Assembly: GCF_003027925.1 (NCBI RefSeq)
Contig: NZ_PYPS01000018.1
Span: 62,001-126,000 of the forward strand
From: Micromonospora sp. RP3T
GTDB taxonomy: Bacteria; Actinomycetota; Actinomycetes; Mycobacteriales; Micromonosporaceae
DNA: 64,000 bases
Direction of reading: 5' to 3'
Below are positions 24,437 to 33,269 of this stretch, in pieces. Under the pieces are notes generated by a model. That model was not told the DNA's origin. It searched no databases and worked only from the letters and a program-made list of their open reading frames with translations. The stretch's first letter is position 1; every line of letters begins with the position of its first letter. The position numbers were made by a program, and so were the translations under genes.

Positions 24437-25498
24437 GTGACGGTCGCCGCGTACCACCACCTGCTCCTCCGGGTCGCCGGCTGGGTGCCCGACGCGTTGG
24501 TCAGCGTCGCCCGCGACAGCCTCGTCCGGGGGGTGACCGGCGACGTCGCCGCGATGGTCGGATACGCGGCCACGATCGGACGGTTCCCCCTCGTCGACCG
24601 GGACGCCGAGCGGATCGGGGCCGCCCTCGGCGAGGTTCCGCCCGGGCTGCGCGCCGGTGACCGGCCCGTCCTCCCGCCGGTCGTGTTCACCCGTACCCCG
24701 CCGATTGGTCCGCTCTCCGACGGCGAGCCGGTCCCGTCGGCCGGCGCGGCGGACCCGGCACCGACGGACGGCGTGGCCGACGACCTCGACCGGATCGACC
24801 GGGCCTGCGTCGACGCGGTCGAGCTGGAGTCGGAGGGGACGGCGAGCGCGGTGTGGCGGGTCTGGCGGTCGCCGGACCGGCCGACGGCGTGGCCGCCACC
24901 GAGACGGGTGTACCTCGTCCGGGCCGCCGCCGACGGGGAACTGCTCGCCCTGGTCGCGGCCCGCCTGCAGGAGGTCCTGGAGCACGCGGGTGAGACGGAC
25001 CCGCAGGTCGAGCTCTTCGCCGAGCCGGACGACCTGCCGCCGTACCAGCGGGCCGCCCTCGCCGTCGCGGCGCTGATCTGGGCCGCCGACGGCACCGGGG
25101 CGGTCGCTGCCGCGCGGGTCCGGCCCCGGGTGGCGCGACTGCTCGATCCGGGCGTACAGCCGGGCGTCGCGTCCGGCCGGGAGGATCTCGACGCCGCCGA
25201 GCGGGACCGGATTCTGGCCTTCCTGACCGGAGGCGTACCGGTCCTGGCCAGCACAGCCCTGATGGACGACGTCGTCGGCGGCGGGCCGGCCGTGGTGCCC
25301 ATGACCTGCCGGTCCGACGGCGCGTGGGTGTGGTCGGACGGCGTGGCCTACTACCTGCGCACCCACGGATTGGCACCGGAGGAGGACTTCCTGCGGCACA
25401 TCCGCTCGGCCGACTACCGGGCGGGGGCACCGGACACCATCGCCGCCCAGCTCGCGGTGCGGGCGCTGGCCGACGCGGGAGCGGCAGGTCCGTGGTGA
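24437..25498 (+). CDS. ESX-locus protein of unknown function (353 aa)
   Basis: 353 residues from a GTG at 24437 preceded by AAGGAGG at 6 nt. The frame is open for 28 codons further upstream, but the Shine-Dalgarno decides the start. The N-terminal third is helical with moderate hydrophobicity, the centre is Pro/Ala-rich and acidic, and the C-terminus is mixed alpha/beta with an aromatic WVWSDGVAYYLRTHG segment. No signal peptide or catalytic motif is recognised. Its stop lies 16 nt before the next gene, so the two are an operon divergent to the sigma gene. Being shared by the ESX locus suggests a cytosolic accessory role, which is inference. Confidence 0.8.
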   Translation: MTVAAYHHLLLRVAGWVPDALVSVARDSLVRGVTGDVAAMVGYAATIGRFPLVDRDAERIGAALGEVPPGLRAGDRPVLPPVVFTRTPPIGPLSDGEPVPSAGAADPAPTDGVADDLDRIDRACVDAVELESEGTASAVWRVWRSPDRPTAWPPPRRVYLVRAAADGELLALVAARLQEVLEHAGETDPQVELFAEPDDLPPYQRAALAVAALIWAADGTGAVAAARVRPRVARLLDPGVQPGVASGREDLDAAERDRILAFLTGGVPVLASTALMDDVVGGGPAVVPMTCRSDGAWVWSDGVAYYLRTHGLAPEEDFLRHIRSADYRAGAPDTIAAQLAVRALADAGAAGPW

Positions 25499-25514
25499 GG
25501 ACCGGGGACGGCCG

Positions 25515-27734
25515 GTGAGTGCCGCGATCGCCGTCGAGGCGCTCGGCGCCGCGCTGCTGCTGCGGGGCGGAACCGGGCCGGTGGGCGCGTTACGGGCGGT
25601 GACCACCGCCCTCCAGCGGGTCCACCCGGAGACGGTGCTGGTGACCGCGCCGGCGGTGACCGGTCGGGACGGGCTCTTCACGCTCGTCGCCGACGCCCTG
25701 GCGGGCGCACCGCCGTCCGAGAACCGCCTGCGGCTCGTCCTGCTCGGTCGGGGGCCGGACGCGGCGGCCCGCCGCGACGGCGCCCGTCTGGTCGCCCGCC
25801 GGCTCGGCCGACCGGTCACGGTCTCGCTCGGCCCGGTCACGGTCGCGCGGGACGGTAGCTGCGTCTCGGTGGCCGAGCCCGCCGGCCGCCGCCCGGATCT
25901 CCCCGACACCGGGGCCGGGTGGCACGCCGTCGGCGGCGCCGGGCCGGCCGAGGATCGCGACGAACCGCCCTGGTCACCCGCGCCGCCGTGGTCGACGCTG
26001 CCCGCGCCGCGACGGTGGGCCGGGCCGGGCCTGGTGGCCCGCCCGGTGCCCGCCGGGCTGTGGCTGCTCCCGCCGGACGTCGGACCGGGCGGGACGGTCG
26101 GCGGCCTGCCCCGGGAGCCGGACGCCGCCACCATCTTCGTCGGCGGGTGCGGCGCGCCGGTGCCCGTGGCGGAACTGTGCCGGGCGGTGGCCGCACTGCG
26201 GCCCGATCCGGCGTCCCGGCTGGTGCTGCTGCCCGGCGCGCTGCCGGCCGGCACACCGCCGGAGCGGCTGCGTCACCTCCCGGTGCGGCTGCGCTCGGCG
26301 GTGCCCGCACTGACCCGGACCGGCCGGCGGCTGGTGCCGGTCACCTTCGACGGCACGGTGGTCGCGGCCGTCGGGGAGTTCCCGTCGGCGGACGGCCCCG
26401 ACCCGGCCGGCGGCGGGCCGCCGGGCGCCGCCGACCCGGGGCAATCCGCCGGCGTCGCCGGTCCGCCACCGCACTGTGGTTCCCGGCCCCCACCCGGCCC
26501 GGACCCGGCCGGCCCGGCACCGCGCACCGGTCCCTACACCACCGGCCGCCGGCCGGTCACCGGCCATGCCACCGCCGCGGGATGGTCGTTCCTGGACGGT
26601 GCCGACGACCTCGGCCTCACGTCCGCCGCCGCCGGGACGGTGGTCGAGGTCGCCACCGACCGTGGTGGCTTCGTCGTCGGTGACCGGGTGATCGACGCGA
26701 CCGACTTCGCCGACCTGCTCACCGCGGTCCTGGGACCCGGCGTGGGACCGCTGGTCCTGACCGGGCCGGACGGTGGCCGCCCCGCCTCGCTCGCCGCCGA
26801 CCTGGCCGCCGCCCGGGACGCCACGGTTCTCACCTCGGCCGGCCCGGTGGCGCTCACCGCGACCGGGGTGCTGCTGGCCTCGGCCGGGTTCCGCGCCCAC
26901 CGGCCCGCTGCGCCGTCGCGCCCGGTCGGCTCGGTCCTGCCGACCTCCGGTGCCGGGCTGGACGACCTGGCCGCCCGGTCGACGCCGTACCCGCCACCCG
27001 CGTCCGGGCCCGCCGCCGCCGACGCGGAGGACACGCTTGTGGACCCGGCCTCCGGACTGCTCGCCGCGCTGGGCCCGGCCTTTCCCCGCTACGCCGCCGA
27101 ACTGGCCGACGCGCACCGCAGGGTCGCGGCGGCGCCGGGCGAGGAACCGCGCCCGGAACTGGTGGCGTTGCGGGCCTACGGCACGCACGACCGGACCGAC
27201 GTCAACGCCTACCTGCGGGCAGCGCCGGCACCCGGATCGGAGCCGGTGGACGGCGACCGGGCGGCACGCGCGGCGGCCGTCGCGGATGGCGTGGTGGCGG
27301 CGCTGCCGCTGCTGCCGGTGGTGTTCGGTCCGGTCTTCGCCGCCACCGGTGTGCCGGCGGTCGGCACGCCCGGCCAGCACCTCACCGAACCCGGGTTCGT
27401 CGACGCGCGACTGGTCCCGGGCGGCCACCCTGCCGCGTCGGTCGAGTACGTCATCTGGTCGATGACCGCCCGTCGCCTGGACGGCGTCTTCGTCGCCGGG
27501 GCGCCGGTCGCGGTGTTCCCCCCGGGCAGCCGCTTCGAGGTGCTCGCCGTCGACCCGGTCGGCGAGCGGCTCCGGGTGTACCTCGCGGATCTCGGCGCCG
27601 GGCGGCCGGCCGATCCGGACGAGTTGCTCGCCCGACTGCGTCGGGAGGTGCCCGACGCGCCGGACGGCGACGCCCCGCTGATCGCGCCGATCGGCTTCGC
27701 CGACGCCGGCCGACCGTTCGTCGGGCTCGGGTGA
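25515..27734 (+). CDS. Large ESX-locus protein with degenerate ADP-ribosyltransferase-like C-terminus
   Basis: 739 residues starting at a GTG, in operon with the preceding gene. Residues 1-120 look like a Rossmann-type alpha/beta fold. The middle is Pro-rich, with a second alpha/beta segment around residues 355-470. Residues about 550-690 follow the order of toxin ADP-ribosyltransferases: LRAYGTHDRTDVNAYLR, PVVFGPVF, TEPGFVDARL, EYVIWSMTARR and VFPPGSRFEVL. The catalytic marks are gone: the Arg of VYRG is Gly, the STS strand reads VDAR, and the ExE position reads GAP. It is probably non-catalytic, perhaps a binding or immunity-like partner. The ART assignment rests on motif order only. Confidence 0.75.
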   Translation: MSAAIAVEALGAALLLRGGTGPVGALRAVTTALQRVHPETVLVTAPAVTGRDGLFTLVADALAGAPPSENRLRLVLLGRGPDAAARRDGARLVARRLGRPVTVSLGPVTVARDGSCVSVAEPAGRRPDLPDTGAGWHAVGGAGPAEDRDEPPWSPAPPWSTLPAPRRWAGPGLVARPVPAGLWLLPPDVGPGGTVGGLPREPDAATIFVGGCGAPVPVAELCRAVAALRPDPASRLVLLPGALPAGTPPERLRHLPVRLRSAVPALTRTGRRLVPVTFDGTVVAAVGEFPSADGPDPAGGGPPGAADPGQSAGVAGPPPHCGSRPPPGPDPAGPAPRTGPYTTGRRPVTGHATAAGWSFLDGADDLGLTSAAAGTVVEVATDRGGFVVGDRVIDATDFADLLTAVLGPGVGPLVLTGPDGGRPASLAADLAAARDATVLTSAGPVALTATGVLLASAGFRAHRPAAPSRPVGSVLPTSGAGLDDLAARSTPYPPPASGPAAADAEDTLVDPASGLLAALGPAFPRYAAELADAHRRVAAAPGEEPRPELVALRAYGTHDRTDVNAYLRAAPAPGSEPVDGDRAARAAAVADGVVAALPLLPVVFGPVFAATGVPAVGTPGQHLTEPGFVDARLVPGGHPAASVEYVIWSMTARRLDGVFVAGAPVAVFPPGSRFEVLAVDPVGERLRVYLADLGAGRPADPDELLARLRREVPDAPDGDAPLIAPIGFADAGRPFVGLG

Positions 27735-27788
27735 CGCCCGGGCGTCCGGCCGGCCGGCGCGCGTCGGTGCGGCGGCCCCGCGCGGCGG

Positions 27789-28778
27789 TCAGGAGACCGG
27801 GGCGAGCAGCCAGGTCTGGTTGGCGTTGGGGGCGGCCGGGTCGGCGTTCCACTGCTGGACCGCGACCCCGTCGGCGGTGCCACCGTCGCGGACGTCGAGC
27901 AGGAATCCGCTCGTCATGTTGCGGATCGAGTACCGTCCGGAGCCGACGCTCCGGAAGCACCAGGACTGGTTGGCGCTCGCCTGGTACCACGTCCACTGCT
28001 GCATCTGCGTTCCGTTGGTCGAGGTGCCGTCGGTGTTGTCGAGCGACTTGCCGGACCGGACGTTGATCAGCTGGTAGCAGCCGGATGGGCCCGCCACCAT
28101 ACGCCAGTGCTGCGCCGAGCCGGCCGCGTCGCCGCTCTGCGTGATGCGCGCCCCGTCGGCGCCCGAGCCCTGGCTGACCCCGGCGGACTTGCCGGTCGCG
28201 AGGCTGACCAGGCGCACGGTGATCCCGGCCCGCGGTGCGACGGGGCCGGGGCGCGTGACCCGCCGGACCGCCGACGGCTGCGGAGAACGGGGCGCGGTCG
28301 GGCGTTGCGCCGCCGGGGACCGCGACGTGGCGGGCGAGGGTGGGCCCGCGATCGGCGCGGGATCGCTCGCCGCCGGCGCTGACGTCGGCTCCGGAGGACT
28401 CGGGGATTCGGTGGGTTCCGTGGGCAGTTCGGTGAAGCCCGGCTCGGGCACCGCCGAGGGCTCCGGCATCCCGGTGCCGGACGGCGGCGACGTGGTGGGC
28501 CGAGACCCGTCCCCGCCGGCGGTCACCCAGATCGCCGCCGCGAGCAGGAGCACGCCGGCCGCGACGACGACCTTGACCGGCGCCGCCGGCCGGCGCGGCC
28601 GGTCCGGCGCGGCGGTGGCGTCCGGGTCGGCCGGTCCGTCGGTGCTCCCGTCGGTCTCCGCCGCCTCGGGCTCGGCGACGGTCCACACCAGACGCGGTTC
28701 GTCCTGTTCGGCGTCACCGCCGGCGCGCTCCCAGTCCTGCGCCTGGTCCCACTCGTCCTCATGAGGATCTCGGTTCAC
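27789..28778 (-). CDS. Membrane-anchored ricin-type lectin (lectin 1)
   Basis: 329 residues from a GTG at 28778. A 67-residue acidic cytosolic tail is followed by one membrane helix (about 68-87), a long Pro/Ser/Thr linker (90-185) and a C-terminal ricin B-type trefoil with QQW and QSW/QTW motifs and a CYQLINVRSGKSLD repeat. The topology puts the lectin outside. It is encoded 101 nt downstream of the WhiB-type gene on the same strand and converges with the ESX gene ending at 27734. The trefoil should bind glycans; the ligand is unknown. Two Cys (GCYQL and WCFRS) are shared by all four lectins in the window. Confidence 0.9.
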   Translation of the reverse strand: MNRDPHEDEWDQAQDWERAGGDAEQDEPRLVWTVAEPEAAETDGSTDGPADPDATAAPDRPRRPAAPVKVVVAAGVLLLAAAIWVTAGGDGSRPTTSPPSGTGMPEPSAVPEPGFTELPTEPTESPSPPEPTSAPAASDPAPIAGPPSPATSRSPAAQRPTAPRSPQPSAVRRVTRPGPVAPRAGITVRLVSLATGKSAGVSQGSGADGARITQSGDAAGSAQHWRMVAGPSGCYQLINVRSGKSLDNTDGTSTNGTQMQQWTWYQASANQSWCFRSVGSGRYSIRNMTSGFLLDVRDGGTADGVAVQQWNADPAAPNANQTWLLAPVS

Positions 28779-28879
28779 GGTCGTGTCTTCCCCCTCCGCC
28801 GTGTCGATCCGGCGGGGCGGTCAGTTCCGCCCGTCCGAAACGACGATCCCCGGCACTACGTACCGCCGGCCGTCCGGGT

Positions 28880-29254
28880 TCACCACAGGTGCGGGCGGCG
28901 GCCCACGCGGGGCGGGGCGGCGGCCCGCCGGCTGCGGGCGATCGCCGCGCACCGCTGACCGCAGTACCGTCCCGCACCCGTGCGGCCACAGGTGACCGGG
29001 GAACGCCTGCACTGCGCGCAGAGCAGGGGTACCGCCTCGGTCCGCCGCCGGGTCCGACAGAGCAGCATGCCGCCGCGGATGATCCCGTTGTCGCCGTTGG
29101 CCAGCCCGTCGGCCAGGCATGCCTTGCGCACCGGGCAGCCCAGGCAGATGCGCACCGCCAGGCTCCGGTCCGGGCAGTTGTCGGTCCACCAGTTGGCGTC
29201 CGAGCCGGCACAGGCGGCCTGCCGCCACCAGCCGGACGCCGTCTCCTCGCTCAC
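28880..29254 (-). CDS. WhiB-family regulator with C-terminal zinc finger
   Basis: 124 residues from a GTG at 29254 with AAGGAGG at 6 nt; longer upstream reads are not family-like. C15, C37, C40 and C46 give the WhiB Fe-S pattern (C..CxxCx5C, with CPVRKAC). The usual G(V/I)WGG turn is altered to GIIRGG. After it, a Cys-rich tail (C79-x2-C82, C89, C98-x3-C102, ending in an Arg-rich helix) looks like a zinc finger of the YCGxxC type. WhiB proteins are Fe-S transcription factors that contact sigma factor. It lies between lectins 1 and 2 on the same strand and may control them. Confidence 0.85.
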   Translation of the reverse strand: MSEETASGWWRQAACAGSDANWWTDNCPDRSLAVRICLGCPVRKACLADGLANGDNGIIRGGMLLCRTRRRTEAVPLLCAQCRRSPVTCGRTGAGRYCGQRCAAIARSRRAAAPPRVGRRPHLW

Positions 29255-29419
29255 GTCCCACCTCCTTGCGGATGAGGAAGGTTGTGCCGGGGTCCACCCG
29301 GCACAACTCCCGTTCGTCCGCCATCGCAGCCCACCGGCGGTACGACGGCGGAGACTCACCGTTTCTCTACGAACAGGCGGGCCCCCGGTTCACCCGGCAC
29401 CCGCACGAAGTGCCGCCCG

Positions 29420-30304
29420 TCAGACCGCCGGGAGCAGCTGCCAGGTCTGGTGCGCGTTCGGCGCGGTGGGGTCGGCGCCCCACTGCTGGATCGTCACCCC
29501 GTCACCGGCGCCGCCGTCGCGCAGGTCCAGCAGCGCTCCGCTGGCGGCGCTGCGGATCGAGTACCAGCCGCCGCCGACGGAGTGGAAGCACCAGGTCTGG
29601 TTGATGTTGCCCGGGCCGAGGGTCCACTGCTGCATCGGCGTGCCGTCGGCGTGACTGCCGTCGGTGAGGTCCAGCGCCTTGCCGGAGGACCCGTTGGCCA
29701 ACTGGTAGCAGCCCGACCCGGCCGACACCAGGCGCCACCGCGTGGCCGCGCCGGCCGTGGCCCGTTGCACGACCGAGGCCCCGTCGGAGGTTGATCCTCC
29801 CCGTACCCCGACCGGGAGGCCGCTGGCCCGGCTCATCACCTGGACCACCAGACCGTCGGCGGGCGCGACCGCCGACGGTCCGGCGGTCGCGGTGGCCCGT
29901 GGCGGGGCGGGCCCGGCACTGACCGTCACCGGCGGGGTGGTCGAGGCCGGCCGTGGCGCCGCCCGTCCGGCCGGACCCCTGGCCGGCGGGCTGGTCGGGG
30001 CCCGCCGCGCCGTCGGCGTCGGGTTCACCGTCGCGTCGCCCCACCCCTCGGGCGGCGCCGGCTCGACCGGCGCCTCGGTGCCGGTCGGGGACGGCTCGGC
30101 CTCGGACGTCGGCGCCCGGTCGGACAGTCCGGCCACGGTGGTCCAGCCGGCCGCGGCGAGCGAGGTGGCCACCGCGACGGCGCCCAACCGGACGAGTCCG
30201 GTCCGCCGGCGGCCGGACCGCCGGTGCGACCGGATCGGGCCGCGTCGCGTGAACAACGCGTCGTCGGACGCCCAGCCGTCGTCCTCGTTCGCGGACCGCT
30301 TCAC
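29420..30304 (-). CDS. Membrane-anchored ricin-type lectin (lectin 2)
   Basis: 294 residues from the GTG at 30304 (GGAGG and GGGAG upstream); an upstream ATG at 30394 is less likely because it intrudes on the divergent promoter. The cytosolic tail carries DDGWASDDALF and PIRSHRR, then a membrane helix (about 37-56), a Pro/Thr/Ala linker and a C-terminal ricin B-type trefoil with QQW and QTW motifs. It shares the juxtamembrane motif with the lectin at 44597-45619. It is divergent to the LuxR-family regulator at 30429, 124 nt away, which may control it. Confidence 0.9.
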   Translation of the reverse strand: MKRSANEDDGWASDDALFTRRGPIRSHRRSGRRRTGLVRLGAVAVATSLAAAGWTTVAGLSDRAPTSEAEPSPTGTEAPVEPAPPEGWGDATVNPTPTARRAPTSPPARGPAGRAAPRPASTTPPVTVSAGPAPPRATATAGPSAVAPADGLVVQVMSRASGLPVGVRGGSTSDGASVVQRATAGAATRWRLVSAGSGCYQLANGSSGKALDLTDGSHADGTPMQQWTLGPGNINQTWCFHSVGGGWYSIRSAASGALLDLRDGGAGDGVTIQQWGADPTAPNAHQTWQLLPAV

Positions 30305-30428
30305 GCTCCCACGCCTCCTCCGGATCGACGATTCCCCATCCACAACGTCCAGCGAGGGCCGGTCGTTCGATCGGTACGGCGAACAGTCGGCCACTTGTGT
30401 GGTGACCGGTCGTGGTTATGGTGAGACG

Positions 30429-33269
30429 GTGCGGTTCGCCGATCGCGTCACCGTGGGCCGGAGCGCCGAGTTGGTCCACATCGACGCCGCCCTCGACGAC
30501 GTCGTCGCGGGGCGGGGCGGTGTCCTCCGCATCGAGGGTGGCCCCGGCCTGGGCAAGTCACACCTGGTGGGTGAGCTCGATCGGCGGGCGGCCGCGCGTG
30601 GCTGCCGGGTGCACATCGGGCACGCCGATCAGCTCATGCAGGTCTTCCCGCTCTGTGTGGCGGCCTACGCGCTGGACGTGTCCACCTGGTCCGACGACCC
30701 GGTCCGCGCGCAGATCGCCCGCCTGCTCACCGGTGAGGCGGCCGGGGAGCTGCCGTACGCCGACCCGGTGCTGGCGGCGTCCGAGCGGATGGTGGAGCTG
30801 GTCGAGAAGCTCTGCGCGGACCAGGCGCGGGTCCTGGTGCTGGAGGACCTGCACTGGGCGGACGAGGCGAGCGTGGCGTTCGCCGAGCGGCTCGGCCGGG
30901 AGGTCGACCAGCTTCCCCTGCTGCTCGTGCTGACCTCCCGGCCCGACCGGGACGAGCCGGGCGGCGTCCGCGACACGCTGGGCCGGGCCGCGACCGTCAC
31001 GCTGACGCTGTCCGCGCTGAGCGCGGACGACGTGTCGGCGTTCGCCGGGGCCCACCTGACCGGACCGCCCGGGCCACGGCTGTCGGCCCTGCTCGACACG
31101 GCTTCCGGCAGCCCGTTCTACCTGCGGGAGATTCTCTGCACGCTGGGTGAGGACGAGCTGACCATGCTCGCCGACGGCTCCGTCGAGCTGTGCGTGGCGG
31201 AGCTGGTGCCCCGGACCCTGGCCGGGGCGGTGGGGCGCCGCCTGGGCGTGCTGAGCCCGGACTGCCTGCAGACCATGCGGTTGGCCGCGTTCCTGGGAAA
31301 CGACTTCACCCGGCAGGATCTGCGGCTGGCGCTGGCGCGGGACGCGACGGACGCGCTGGCCGCCGCCTCGGCCGCCGGCGTGGTCGAGTTGTCCGCCGAC
31401 CGGGTCCGGTTCCGGCACGAGTTGCTGCGGCAGGTCCTGCTCACCCAGACGCCGTCCGCGTTGCACGCCGGGCTGCACGGGCACATCGCCCGGGCGCTCG
31501 CCGACGGGGGCCGGGCGGACCGGGAGGTCGCCGGGCACCTCACCGCGGCGGCCGACCCGCTTCCCGGCTGGGCCCTGGGCTGGCTCGCCGAACGGCCCGA
31601 GTCGGCGCTCTACGCGGCCCCGGCCGCGTACGCCCGGCTGCTGCGCCGCGCCGTGGACGCCGTACCCGACACGGACGGCCGGCGGCGGGTCCTGGTCCGG
31701 CAGTTGATGCTCGTCTCGTTCTGGGTCGGCGACGACGAGACGGTGACCGGGCTCGGCGCGGAGGCGATCGCCTCCGCCGGTGACCCGGACCTGGCCGCCC
31801 GACTGCGGATCCAGGTGCTGCGCTCGTTGTCCCGGCTGCGCCGCTTCGACGAGGCGGTACGGGTCGTCGCCCCCTCGGTCACCGATCCGGCCGCCACGCC
31901 GCTCTGGCGGGCCCGGGCGGCCGCCTGGTCGGCGAACGCGCAGGCGTTCGCCGGCGCGCCCGACGCGGCCCGGTCGGTGGGGGAGCAGGCGCTCGCGCTC
32001 GCCACCTCGATCGGTGATCCGCTCGGTGTCGCCTACGCGCACAGCGCCCTGGCCGTGGTCGACGGCGGCGATCGGTTGATCGCCCACCTGGACGCGGGTC
32101 TCGCCGTGCTCGGCGACGACCCGGAGTCGCTGGACCAGCGGCTGCTGATGGCCGGCAACCGGGCCGCCCGGCTCGGCGCGCTCGGATCGCCGGACGCGGA
32201 GGCCGCTTTCGACGAGGTGCTCGTGGCGGCCGAGCGGGTCGGCACGTACCGGACCTCCACGGTGCACGCCCACGCCGCCGGCTTCCTCTTCGAGTGCGGC
32301 CGGTGGGACGACGCACTGATGCACATCGCGCAGATGGACGCGTCGGCGCTGCGCCACCCGGCGTTCGGCTACCTGCACGGGATGCGTGCGGTCATCGCCT
32401 ACCGGCGTGGGGAGCCGGAGGAGGGCAACCGCCACCTGCGAGCCGCCGGCATCCCCGACGCCGACGAGCTGCCGGCCGCTGCCGGCCCGCACCTGGACGA
32501 GGCGCTCGCGTTGCGCGCCGAGTCGGCCGGCGGCCACCGGCAGGCGCTGCTGTTCCGGGCCCGGTATCTGGACCTGCCGGCCGGGGTCCAGCGCGACGGT
32601 CGGTGCGCCGACGCGCTCCCACTGATCCGCCTGGCCCGGGTTCTCGGCGCCGACGAGATCGCGCGCGCCGCCGGCGCCGCGGTCGACGCCGCCCGGCCGC
32701 CGAGCCGGGACGGGCAGCTCTGCGCCGTCGCCTGCCGGGCGATGCTCGACGGCGACGCGGCCGGCCTGCTCGCGGTCGCCGAGCGGTTCCTCGCCGGGGG
32801 ATGGCCCCTGCTCAGCGCGTTCGTGACCGAGGAGGCGGCGGTGCTGCTGGCCGGTGCCGGCGACGTCGACGCGGCGCGTCGCCACTATCTGCGGGCGAGC
32901 GAGCAGTACGCGCGGGTCGGTGCGGACTGGGACCTCCGCCGGGCCGCGGCGCGGTTCCGTCCGTACGGCATCCGCCGCGGCACCCGGGTGTCGCCGCGGT
33001 CGGTCCGGCACGGATGGGAGTCGTTGACCGACACCGAGCTGCGGATCAGCCGGTTGGTCGCCCAGGGACTGTCCAATCCGGACATAGCCCGGGAGATGAT
33101 GCTGTCCCGTAACACCGTGCAGACACACGTGTCCAACGTGCTCCGTAAGCTCGGCCGACGCTCCCGCACCGAGCTCGCCCGCGACGTGGCGCTCCACGAA
33201 CCCGCCGCCGCGCCACCGACCCGCACCGGTGTCACGTCGGCCGCCCGGGGCCGGACCGTCGGCACCTGA
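30429..33269 (+). CDS. Large ATP-binding LuxR-family (LAL) regulator
   Basis: 946 residues. The start is the GTG at 30429; the frame is open further upstream, but that part is antisense to lectin 2. AAA/STAND ATPase domain: Walker A GGPGLGKS (K43) and Walker B VLVLEDLHWAD. A long helical TPR-like middle follows, then a C-terminal LuxR helix-turn-helix (LTDTELRISRLVAQGLSNPDIA, then NTVQTHVSNVLRKLG). This is the LAL/MalT layout, in which a ligand drives ATP-dependent oligomerisation and DNA binding. It is divergent to lectin 2. The 3' end overlaps the convergent LAL gene by 38 nt. Confidence 0.93.
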   Translation: MRFADRVTVGRSAELVHIDAALDDVVAGRGGVLRIEGGPGLGKSHLVGELDRRAAARGCRVHIGHADQLMQVFPLCVAAYALDVSTWSDDPVRAQIARLLTGEAAGELPYADPVLAASERMVELVEKLCADQARVLVLEDLHWADEASVAFAERLGREVDQLPLLLVLTSRPDRDEPGGVRDTLGRAATVTLTLSALSADDVSAFAGAHLTGPPGPRLSALLDTASGSPFYLREILCTLGEDELTMLADGSVELCVAELVPRTLAGAVGRRLGVLSPDCLQTMRLAAFLGNDFTRQDLRLALARDATDALAAASAAGVVELSADRVRFRHELLRQVLLTQTPSALHAGLHGHIARALADGGRADREVAGHLTAAADPLPGWALGWLAERPESALYAAPAAYARLLRRAVDAVPDTDGRRRVLVRQLMLVSFWVGDDETVTGLGAEAIASAGDPDLAARLRIQVLRSLSRLRRFDEAVRVVAPSVTDPAATPLWRARAAAWSANAQAFAGAPDAARSVGEQALALATSIGDPLGVAYAHSALAVVDGGDRLIAHLDAGLAVLGDDPESLDQRLLMAGNRAARLGALGSPDAEAAFDEVLVAAERVGTYRTSTVHAHAAGFLFECGRWDDALMHIAQMDASALRHPAFGYLHGMRAVIAYRRGEPEEGNRHLRAAGIPDADELPAAAGPHLDEALALRAESAGGHRQALLFRARYLDLPAGVQRDGRCADALPLIRLARVLGADEIARAAGAAVDAARPPSRDGQLCAVACRAMLDGDAAGLLAVAERFLAGGWPLLSAFVTEEAAVLLAGAGDVDAARRHYLRASEQYARVGADWDLRRAAARFRPYGIRRGTRVSPRSVRHGWESLTDTELRISRLVAQGLSNPDIAREMMLSRNTVQTHVSNVLRKLGRRSRTELARDVALHEPAAAPPTRTGVTSAARGRTVGT

